NCBI GenBank assembly: GCA_009838735.1
Contig: VXQZ01000002.1
Coordinates: forward strand, 47,751 to 111,750
DNA length: 64,000 bases
Source of the DNA: Chloroflexota bacterium
GTDB lineage: Bacteria; Chloroflexota; Dehalococcoidia; Bin125
Direction of reading: 5' to 3'
Shown piece after piece: positions 36,937-43,296 of this stretch; position 1 is the first letter of the stretch, and each line of letters starts with the position of its first letter. The notes under the pieces are model-generated. The model saw only the letters and a program-made list of their open reading frames with translations, was not told where the DNA came from and ran no database searches. Position numbers and translations under genes: made by a program.

Positions 36937-37896
36937 GTGACCACCAACTCCGTATCCCCGTCGCCCGAGGAATCCCTCGACCGCTACCTCAGACACCTCC
37001 AACACGGGCGAGGACTCTCTCCCCACACCATCCGCAACTACCGCTCCGACATCTCCCACTTCCTCACCTGGTTGGCGCAGCGCGATCATCAGCTCGCCGA
37101 CCTCAGCCGCGCCGACTACCGGCAGTATCTGGCGGAAATCCAGTCCAACGGAATTGTGGAGGCCTCCGTCCGCCGCCGCGCTTCAACCATCCGGTCCTTC
37201 ACCCGCCACCTGAACCGGACCGACGAGATCGAACGCGACCCGCTCGTGCTCGCGTCTACGCCGAAGGCCACCTCACACCTCCCGACCGTGCTCAGCCAGC
37301 GCGACATCGAGGCCCTGCTATCAGTCCCCGACATCTCAACTCCGTCAGGCATCAGGGATCGCGCAATGCTGGAAGTCCTCTATGGCGCCGGCCTGCGAGT
37401 TTCGGAGTTGGTCGGCATGCGCACCACCGATCACGACGACGACTACAACGCGATCCGTGTGCTGGGCAAAGGCGACAAGCAACGCATGGCCCTGCTGGGC
37501 AAGTCAGCACCGCACTGGCTCCAGCGATACCTGCGCGACGGCCGTCCGGCTCTGGTCACCTCGAAGTCTCAGACCTGGCTCTGGCTCAATCGATTCGGCG
37601 GTCCGCTCTCCGCCCGCGCGGTCCAGCTGAGCGTGCGGCGATACGCCCGGCGCGCCGGTCTGCCCGGCGACGTGCATCCCCATCTGTTGCGACACTCATT
37701 CGCCACTCATATGATCGACGGAGGCGCCGATGTCCGGGTGGTCCAGGAGTTGCTCGGCCACGCTTCCGTGTCCACCACCCAGATCTACACCCACGTCAGC
37801 GACGCCGCCCGACGCGACACCATCGAACACGCGCTCGATGGCATCGCCGACCTCCTCCGCGAACGACGCAGCCGGGATGAAGACGACGCGCGATGA
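36937..37896 (+). CDS. xerC: tyrosine recombinase of the XerC/XerD family
   Basis: 319-aa site-specific recombinase, most likely for chromosome dimer resolution at dif. It has the N-terminal SAM-like DNA-binding domain (RYLRHLQHGRGLSPHTIRNY) and the catalytic residues: Arg in GAGLRVSELVGM, HxxR in HLLRHSFATHMIDGG, His in LLGHASVSTTQIYTHVS, and Tyr284. The start is the GTG at 36937; the frame extends upstream through topA. Its position between topA and aroQ, with ATGA overlap to aroQ, and native codon use argue for a housekeeping Xer rather than a phage integrase. XerC versus XerD cannot be settled. Confidence 0.88.
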   Translation: MTTNSVSPSPEESLDRYLRHLQHGRGLSPHTIRNYRSDISHFLTWLAQRDHQLADLSRADYRQYLAEIQSNGIVEASVRRRASTIRSFTRHLNRTDEIERDPLVLASTPKATSHLPTVLSQRDIEALLSVPDISTPSGIRDRAMLEVLYGAGLRVSELVGMRTTDHDDDYNAIRVLGKGDKQRMALLGKSAPHWLQRYLRDGRPALVTSKSQTWLWLNRFGGPLSARAVQLSVRRYARRAGLPGDVHPHLLRHSFATHMIDGGADVRVVQELLGHASVSTTQIYTHVSDAARRDTIEHALDGIADLLRERRSRDEDDAR

Positions 37897-38372
37897 AAGT
37901 TCTGCTCATTTCAGGCCCCAATCTCAACATCCTCGGCCAGCGCATGCCCGAGATCTACGGCAGCCAGACCCTGGCCGACATTGAAGACTTGGTCGGCAAG
38001 CGAGCCAAGGAATGGGGCGTCACGATCCGCCCCTACCAGTCCAACCACGAGGGCGCGATCATCGACTTCATCCAGCAGGAACGCTCCGCCGAGGGCCTGA
38101 TCATCAATCCCGGCGCGCTTTCGCATTACGGCTACTCGCTTCGCGACGCCCTCGAAGCCTTCCCCGGCGGCAAAATGGAAGTCCATCTCTCCAACGTCCA
38201 CGCCCGCGAGGAGTTCCGTCACAACCTCGTCACCGCCCCGATCATGGACGGCGTCGTCGCCGGACTCGGCTGGAGAGGCTACCTCGCCGCCCTCGACGCA
38301 CTGGTGCCCATGCTGCAGGAACGCCACGGACGCGGCGGACCGGATGCCCAGGAGCCACAGTCCAGTTCATGA
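37893..38372 (+). CDS. aroQ: type II 3-dehydroquinate dehydratase
   Basis: 159-aa dodecameric enzyme turning 3-dehydroquinate into dehydroshikimate. LLISGPNLNILGQRMPEIYG carries the catalytic Tyr loop; QSNHEGAIIDFIQ, INPGALSHYGYSLRDAL and VEVHLSN-like VHLSNVHAREEFR complete the site. The tail of about 15 residues is extra. It overlaps xerC by four bases and the peptidase gene by four. The other visible aro genes are on the opposite strand at 21712-26174. Confidence 0.96.
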   Translation: MKVLLISGPNLNILGQRMPEIYGSQTLADIEDLVGKRAKEWGVTIRPYQSNHEGAIIDFIQQERSAEGLIINPGALSHYGYSLRDALEAFPGGKMEVHLSNVHAREEFRHNLVTAPIMDGVVAGLGWRGYLAALDALVPMLQERHGRGGPDAQEPQSSS

Positions 38373-39481
38373 CCGCCTCCGCAACACGTCTCGACCGAAT
38401 CCGCGAGCGTCTCGAACAGGCAAACGTCGACGCGCTCCTGGTCACCAATCCCCACAACCGCCGCTACGCCTCCGGCTTCACCGGCTCCAATGGCTGGCTG
38501 CTGATTCCAGCCACCGGGTCCAGCTCGCCCGCATTGGCGACCGACTTCCGCTATCTCGAGCAGGCCGCCCAGGAATCGCCCGAGTTCGAGATCGTCAATA
38601 TGAAGGGCGGGATGGAGGAGTGGTGGGGCGAACTGGCCAAACCGCTCGGCCGCGGACGGCTCGGCTTCGAGTCGAACGACGTCACCGTCGCCGCCCACAA
38701 GCAACTCCGCGACGTCAACGCCAAACTGCCCGCTAGTCAGCGACCTGCGCTGGTCCAGACCGATCAAATCGTTGAGCAAGTACGAGCCCTGAAGGACGAC
38801 GCCGAGTTGGCCCTGCTCCGCCAGGCCGTCGCGCTCACCGACGACGCCTTCGCCCACGCCCAGCGAACCATCCAGCCTGGCTGGACCGAGCAGCGGGTTT
38901 CCTGGGAGATCGAGCAATACGCCCGATCCAACGGCGCCGACGGCATGGCCTTCGAATCAATCGTCGCCGCCGGGCCCTGGGGAGCACGACCGCACGCACG
39001 TCCTCGAGACGAAATCATCGAAGAGGGACAACCAATCGTCATCGACATGGGCGCTCGCTGGCACGGCTACTGCGCCGACATGACCCGCACCATCGTCCTC
39101 GGCGAGCACGACGAGACCTTTCCCCGCATCTACGACATCGTCCTCGCCGCCCACGAGACCGCCGCTCAGATGGTCGAACCCGGCATGTCGGCCAAAGACG
39201 CCGACCAGTTGGCCCGCCAGGTCATCACTGACGCTGGCTACGGCGACCAGTTCGGTCACGGTCTCGGACACGGAGTCGGACTCCAGATCCACGAAAAGCC
39301 CTATCTCGGAACCACGTCAAGGGACACCCTGGAACCCGGCATGGTCATCACGATCGAACCCGGCATCTACCTGCCCGACTGGGGCGGCGTCCGAATCGAA
39401 GACATGGGCCTGCTCGACGACGACGGCTTCCACTCGTTCACCGGCACGCCCAAGCTGCGGATGATTGCTGAGCCCGCCTAA
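38369..39481 (+). CDS. Xaa-Pro aminopeptidase-like M24 metallopeptidase
   Basis: 370-aa peptidase that removes an N-terminal residue before proline. The N-terminal creatinase-like domain starts TRLDRIRERLEQANVDALLV. The pita-bread domain has the five metal ligands: two Asp in IDMGARWHGYCADMTRT, His in FGHGLGHGVGLQIHEKP, and Glu in ITIEPGIYLPDWGGVRIEDM. The ATG at 38369 overlaps the aroQ stop. The aroQ-peptidase-efp order is common in Firmicutes and Chloroflexota and supports the call; a generic M24 dipeptidase (PepQ) is the alternative. Confidence 0.93.
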   Translation: MTASATRLDRIRERLEQANVDALLVTNPHNRRYASGFTGSNGWLLIPATGSSSPALATDFRYLEQAAQESPEFEIVNMKGGMEEWWGELAKPLGRGRLGFESNDVTVAAHKQLRDVNAKLPASQRPALVQTDQIVEQVRALKDDAELALLRQAVALTDDAFAHAQRTIQPGWTEQRVSWEIEQYARSNGADGMAFESIVAAGPWGARPHARPRDEIIEEGQPIVIDMGARWHGYCADMTRTIVLGEHDETFPRIYDIVLAAHETAAQMVEPGMSAKDADQLARQVITDAGYGDQFGHGLGHGVGLQIHEKPYLGTTSRDTLEPGMVITIEPGIYLPDWGGVRIEDMGLLDDDGFHSFTGTPKLRMIAEPA

Positions 39482-39569
39482 CCTGCGCGACAACGCCCTC
39501 CCCAATCGATCTCAACCGAACACAGCCGAACAAGACCGAACTTCAACGAACGCAACTGACAGGCACAAG

Positions 39570-40127
39570 ATGATCTCCACCGGCGACCTCAAGCGCGGAT
39601 TCGTGATCGAACTCGACGGCAATGAGTACCAGATCGTCGATTGGGAACACATCAAGGTCGGCCGCGGTTCGGCCCAGGCCCGGCTCAAGCTGCGCGATAT
39701 TCGCGGCGGCCACACCATCGAGCGCACGTTCCAGGCCGGGACCAAGTTCCGCCGCATCCGCACCGAACATCAGACGATGCAGTACCTCTATCGCGACGGC
39801 GACCTCCTCTACTTCATGAACACCGACACCTACGAACAGGAGCCCCTTTCCCTCGACGTGGTTGGCGACGCCCTCAACTATTTGGCCGAGAACGCCGAAG
39901 CGGAAGTCCTGATCGTCGGAGAAAACCCCGTCGCCGTTGAACTCCCCGCCGCCGTCCCGCTCGTCGTCGCCGAGTCCGATCCCGGCGTCAAGGGCGACAC
40001 CGCCACCGGAGCGACCAAGTCCGCCACCCTGGAAACCGGGCTCACCGTCAACGTCCCCCTCTTCATCAACCCTGGAGACACTGTCAAGGTCGACACCCGC
40101 TCAGGCCAATACCTCGAACGCGCCTGA
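39570..40127 (+). CDS. efp: elongation factor P
   Basis: 185-aa three-domain factor that rescues ribosomes stalled at polyproline. KOW-like domain I begins MISTGDLKRGFVIELDGNEY; domain II holds RTFQAGTKFRRI and the QYLYRDGDLLYFMN strand; domain III ends VNVPLFINPGDTVKVDTRSG. The loop that reaches the peptidyl transferase centre reads KVGRGSAQ, with Arg32 at the tip instead of the lysine modified in E. coli. The ATG at 39570 is chosen from homology; an upstream frame extends into the peptidase gene. Confidence 0.96.
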   Translation: MISTGDLKRGFVIELDGNEYQIVDWEHIKVGRGSAQARLKLRDIRGGHTIERTFQAGTKFRRIRTEHQTMQYLYRDGDLLYFMNTDTYEQEPLSLDVVGDALNYLAENAEAEVLIVGENPVAVELPAAVPLVVAESDPGVKGDTATGATKSATLETGLTVNVPLFINPGDTVKVDTRSGQYLERA

Positions 40128-40137
40128 TCGGAGAGAG

Positions 40138-40171
40138 ACCTCCCCCCTTGGGGGAGGTGCCGCGAAGCGGC
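40138..40171. repeat. tandem hairpins between efp and xseA
   Basis: Two adjacent inverted repeats: ACCTCCCCC-CTT-GGGGGAGGT (40138-40158) and GCCGC-GAA-GCGGC (40159-40171). They look like an intergenic REP-type element. With no T-run after them, a role in attenuating or stabilising the efp-xseA mRNA is more likely than full termination. Confidence 0.6.
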
Positions 40172-40201
40172 GGAGGGGGCCTCCCCGCCAACAGCAGGAT
40201 T

Positions 40202-41527
40202 ATGCCCAAGCGACCACCATCCGGCTTCAACGTCCGACGAGCCCAACAACAGCGCATCGACTGGGACAACCCCCGGCCCCAGTCTTCCGAACCGGCTGCC
40301 ACTACCCCTCAATCCCGACCGGTCGGCGAAGTCGCACGCCACATCAAGACCCAGCTCAAAGCCGACCCCCAGCTCAACGACGTCTGGATCGAGGGGGAGG
40401 TCCGCAGCTTCAACCGTTCCGGCGCCGGCCACTACTACTTCGACCTGGCTGATGGCAAGTCAGACGCCGCGCTGTCCTGCGCCTTCTTCCGCCGCGACAA
40501 CCGCGGCGTGGCCGTTCAGCAGGGCGACCAGGTGCTCGTCCACGGCAGCGCCGACATCTACCTCCCCCGCGGGTCCCTGCAGATCATCGTCGACGACCTC
40601 CGCCCAATCGGTGAAGGGGCCCTCCAGGCCGAGTTCGAGCGCCTGTTTCGCAACCTGAACGCCGAGGGCCTCTTCAATCCCGAGCGCAAGCGCCCCCTGC
40701 CACCCTTCCCCCGCCGAATCGGCGTCGTAACCTCGCCCAGCGGGGCGGTCTGGCACGACATCCAGCATGTGCTGTCACGTCGCTGGCCGCTGACGTCGCT
40801 CATCCTCTCGCCCTGTCTGACCCAGGGCGCCGGCGCCGCCGAATCGATCGCCGAGGGCATCCAGCGGCTCAACCTCCTGACCTCCGATGAGCCCGACCTG
40901 ATCATCGTCGCCCGAGGAGGCGGTTCGCCCGAGGACCTCTGGGCCTACAACGAAGAACCAGTCGCCCGCGCCATCTTCGCCAGCGACATCCCCGTCATCT
41001 CTGCCGTCGGCCACGAAACAGACGTCAGCATTGCCGATCACGTCGCCGATCGTCGCGCGCCGACCCCGTCCGCCGCCGCTGAGATCGCCGTCCCCGACCG
41101 CGCCGAAGAGGCCGCCCGCGTCGCCGTACTCCGCCAGGCCGTCGACCAGCAGATCGACAGCCGAATCGTGGAACTCTCCCAGCAAGGCTTGCTCAACCGC
41201 GAGCGGCTCGACCGTTCCGCGCCTCACCCGCCGACCATGCGCATCGAACTCAATCGCCGAAGCCGAGAACTCGATCAGGCGATCGAGCGGCAACTGGCCC
41301 TGCTGCGAGCCGAACAGACCGCCAGCGCATCCAGGCTGAGCGCGCTCAATCCCCTGGCGACCCTGGAGCGCGGTTACGCCATTGTCTCGGACGAGCATGG
41401 TCAGGTCGTGACAGCCGCCGCCAAACTCAATCCCGACCAGGACATCTCAATTCGCTTCGCCGATGGCGACATCGCCGCCCGGACCGCCTCCAACGCCAGC
41501 CCCGCCAAGGAGCAACCCCATGCCTGA
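40202..41527 (+). CDS. xseA: exodeoxyribonuclease VII large subunit
   Basis: 441-aa catalytic subunit of ExoVII, which degrades single-stranded DNA from both ends. The N-terminal OB domain (VWIEGEVRSFNRSGAGHYYF) is followed by the catalytic domain with RIGVVTSPSGAVWHDIQHVL, DLIIVARGGGSPEDLWAYNE and SAVGHETDVSIADHVADRRA. A long helical C-terminal region ends in LNPLATLERGYAIV. The first 45 residues are a basic, Pro/Gln-rich extension. The ATG is at 40202. Confidence 0.96.
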   Translation: MPKRPPSGFNVRRAQQQRIDWDNPRPQSSEPAATTPQSRPVGEVARHIKTQLKADPQLNDVWIEGEVRSFNRSGAGHYYFDLADGKSDAALSCAFFRRDNRGVAVQQGDQVLVHGSADIYLPRGSLQIIVDDLRPIGEGALQAEFERLFRNLNAEGLFNPERKRPLPPFPRRIGVVTSPSGAVWHDIQHVLSRRWPLTSLILSPCLTQGAGAAESIAEGIQRLNLLTSDEPDLIIVARGGGSPEDLWAYNEEPVARAIFASDIPVISAVGHETDVSIADHVADRRAPTPSAAAEIAVPDRAEEAARVAVLRQAVDQQIDSRIVELSQQGLLNRERLDRSAPHPPTMRIELNRRSRELDQAIERQLALLRAEQTASASRLSALNPLATLERGYAIVSDEHGQVVTAAAKLNPDQDISIRFADGDIAARTASNASPAKEQPHA

Positions 41528-41717
41528 CGAGTCCAAACGTCCCTACGAGGAGATCGTCGAGGATCTCGAAGCAGTCCTCACCGAACTGGAAGATGGCGGC
41601 CTCCCTCTCGACCAGGCCGTCGACGCCTACGAGCGTGGCGTCAAGCTCAGCCAGCAAGCCCAGCAACTCCTCGCCAACGCCGAACTCCGCATCGACACCC
41701 TCCGTGACGAACCCTGA
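41520..41717 (+). CDS. xseB: exodeoxyribonuclease VII small subunit
   Basis: 65-aa helical subunit that packs around XseA. It shows the family pattern YEEIVEDLEAVLTELEDGGL-PLDQAVDAYERG and ends near LLANAELRIDTLRD. The ATG at 41520 overlaps the xseA stop by eight bases, ensuring coupled synthesis. It is the last gene of the glmU-xseB plus-strand run. Confidence 0.95.
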   Translation: MPDESKRPYEEIVEDLEAVLTELEDGGLPLDQAVDAYERGVKLSQQAQQLLANAELRIDTLRDEP

Positions 41718-41744
41718 ACCTCAGATCCCCCTCCGATCGCCCTC

Positions 41745-41826
41745 CGGTCCCCTCTCCCTGAGGAGATCCGCACACAACCTCCGTTCCGGTCCCCTCTCCC
41801 TGCGGGAGAGGGTTAGGGTGAGGGCC
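41745..41826 (-). repeat. REP-like palindromic repeat, copy 1, with a partial copy in front
   Basis: The minus strand of 41791-41825 reads GCCCTCACCCTAACCCTCTC then CCGCAGGGAGAGGGG, the same element as at 62392 and 63773 but in opposite orientation. The 16-bp unit CGGTCCCCTCTCCCTG occurs directly repeated at 41745-41760 and 41787-41802, so half an element lies in front. It follows xseB and could also act as its terminator. Confidence 0.75.
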
Positions 41827-41899
41827 GCCGCTCGATGGCGTCAGGCGTTCCCTGAGCAACTCCGACCAACACTGACCACTCACAGAACATTTGTGCAAA

Positions 41900-41927
41900 T
41901 ACAATAGCCAGTGACAGATCACCTGTG
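41900..41927 (+). promoter_or_regulatory. possible promoter and palindromic operator before the leader ORF
   Basis: TACAAT (41900-41905) is a good -10 candidate without a clear -35. Just downstream, GTGACAGATCACCTGTGAC (41909-41927) is an imperfect palindrome, suggesting a regulator site over the transcription start. Just upstream, GAACATTTGTGC resembles a LexA box with mismatches, which I do not rely on. Confidence 0.3.
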
Positions 41928-41947
41928 ACCGAATCACGGAGCGCGCC

Positions 41948-42160
41948 ATGACCTTCCCGGCAATCCGGACAGCGCTGGAACCGCTTGGAATGGCCCAGCC
42001 AAACACTCACGAATTCCGGACTGATCTGGACGAATCTGGACAAATCTGGACAAATCCGCTCATTTCGACACAGAATCTTCAATCCATAGCAGGAAATTGT
42101 CCCTTTCCGACCCAAATCTCCCTCCTCCACCACGCACAATCTTCGGACTCGGCCCGATGA
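41948..42160 (+). CDS. possible 70-aa leader ORF coupled to the formyltransferase gene
   Basis: A small frame with GGAG six bases before its ATG, ending TGA that overlaps the formyltransferase ATG as ATGA at 42157-42160. The formyltransferase has no good ribosome binding site of its own, so translation through this ORF could deliver ribosomes to it. The product has no recognisable family and contains the short DLDESGQIWTN derived from the 10-bp repeats. Codon use is poorer than in neighbours, so it may act as a leader rather than make a functional protein, or may be chance. Confidence 0.35.
   Translation: MTFPAIRTALEPLGMAQPNTHEFRTDLDESGQIWTNPLISTQNLQSIAGNCPFPTQISLLHHAQSSDSAR
42013..42062 (+). 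repeat. 10-bp tandem repeat, about five units
   Basis: Successive 10-base units read ATTCCGGACT, GATCTGGACG, AATCTGGACA, AATCTGGACA, AATCCGCTCA. The period equals one helical turn, so the same face of DNA is presented each time. It lies about 95 bases before the formyltransferase start, inside the small leader ORF. Confidence 0.75.
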
Positions 42161-42936
42161 CCCTCCGCATTGCCTGGTTTGCAACCGCCAAGGGCACCAG
42201 TTCGCGCAAGTTGCTGAACGCCGCGATCGAAGCAATCCGCCAGGATCGTCTGGACGCTGAAATCGTCTGCGTGGTCTGCAACCGGGTCCGGGGACAATCA
42301 GCCAACACCGACCTGTTTCTCAAAGACGTCGAACAGTCCGGCATCCCCTTAATCTCAAGCAGTTCCCTCGAGTGGCGTCGGCGCGTGGGCGGCCAGATCT
42401 CGGTCCCGGGACAGGAACTCGCGTCATGGCGCCGCGACTACGACCGCTATCTGTACGAACAAATGCTCCCGTTCTCGCCCGATGTGGCAATGCTTGCCGG
42501 CTACATGCTGGTCATCACCGACGTTATCTGCGACCGGTTGCCCTGCCTCAATCTCCATCCCGCCCTGCCCGACGGTCCGATCGGCACCTGGCAGCAGGTC
42601 ATCCACGAGCTCATCGCCACACAGGCCGACCGCTCCGGCATGGTCCTCCAACGCGTAACCACGGAGCTCGACCGCGGTCCGACCGTCACCTGGGCCGAAT
42701 ACCCCATACGCGGACCGCTGTTCGATCCGCTCTGGGCCGAGCATGGTGACGACTCCGACTCCGAGACCCCGCTCTTCCACGCCATCCGCGAAGCCGGCGC
42801 CAGCCGCGAGCCCGCCTTCATCCTCCAGTCGCTGCAGGCCATCGCCGCTCAGGACTCGGTTGCCACAACAGCAAACGACATAGGCTTGGACATCACTGCA
42901 GCGGTCGAGTCTGAGGTGGACCGAGAGGGATTGTGA
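42157..42936 (+). CDS. PurN-like formyltransferase of unknown substrate
   Basis: 259-aa protein with the glycinamide-ribonucleotide formyltransferase fold. The folate-site residues are recognisable: Asn and His in LNLHPALPDGPIGTWQQ and Asp in VTTELDRGPTVTWAEYP. The N-terminal RIAWFATAKGTSSRKLLNAA and EIVCVVCNRVRG correspond to the PurN phosphate-binding region but depart from GSGSNLQ, so the acceptor may not be GAR. It is longer than PurN (about 210 aa). No other purine gene is nearby. Start ATG 42157, translationally overlapping a leader-like ORF. Confidence 0.75.
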   Translation: MTLRIAWFATAKGTSSRKLLNAAIEAIRQDRLDAEIVCVVCNRVRGQSANTDLFLKDVEQSGIPLISSSSLEWRRRVGGQISVPGQELASWRRDYDRYLYEQMLPFSPDVAMLAGYMLVITDVICDRLPCLNLHPALPDGPIGTWQQVIHELIATQADRSGMVLQRVTTELDRGPTVTWAEYPIRGPLFDPLWAEHGDDSDSETPLFHAIREAGASREPAFILQSLQAIAAQDSVATTANDIGLDITAAVESEVDREGL

Positions 42937-42975
42937 CGCGCACGTTATGTCAAATGGGGACGCTGTGAGTAATTG

Positions 42976-43005
42976 TTTACCTGCGTAGTCCGATAACTCT
43001 ATGAT
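42976..43005 (+). promoter_or_regulatory. promoter for the 94-aa gene, probably leaderless
   Basis: TTTACC (42976-42981), 18 bases, then TATGAT (43000-43005). Only six bases separate the -10 from the ATG at 43012, so transcription should begin at or next to the start codon and no Shine-Dalgarno sequence fits. Confidence 0.5.
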
Positions 43006-43011
43006 GACTGT

Positions 43012-43296
43012 ATGACCGAACCGGATCTGCCGGTCCTGACGCCGACCATCGTCGAGCCTCGCTCGAACGATCTGCTGCCTGCGATCCGCGAAGATCTGGC
43101 TCCGTTCCTGCCCGCTCTCCGCGGCGCTGCGCAGCTCATCGCCGCCGCGACCGTGCTCGAATTCACGGCTCGCTATGCTGCACCAGCGATGATTGACCAG
43201 GTTCGACAGATCATCGCCCCGGCGCCGCAGCACAAGCAGACCATCCTGGTCGAGGAACAAACCACTGTTCGCCGTCGCGTTACGGTCGTTTCCTAA
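43012..43296 (+). CDS. small hypothetical protein preceding the lamin-tail-domain protein
   Basis: 94-aa protein of unknown function. Codon use is like that of its neighbours (strong G/C at third positions), which supports a real gene. A mildly hydrophobic helix (FLPALRGAAQLIAAATVLEF) is followed by a basic C-terminus (EEQTTVRRRVTVVS). It starts at an ATG six bases after a -10 element. Its end overlaps the start of the surface-protein gene, so the two are probably coupled. Confidence 0.6.
   Translation: MTEPDLPVLTPTIVEPRSNDLLPAIREDLAPFLPALRGAAQLIAAATVLEFTARYAAPAMIDQVRQIIAPAPQHKQTILVEEQTTVRRRVTVVS

Noticed and set aside
36937..37896. Integrase of a mobile element or prophage
   Set aside because: No att repeats, other phage genes or composition change; the gene overlaps aroQ and sits in a core cluster, as expected for a chromosomal Xer protein.
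41884..41897. LexA/SOS box (AGAACATTTGTGCA)
   Set aside because: Only 10 of 14 positions match a Bacillus-type box, and the second half-site is broken (GTGC for GTTC). No damage-response gene follows.
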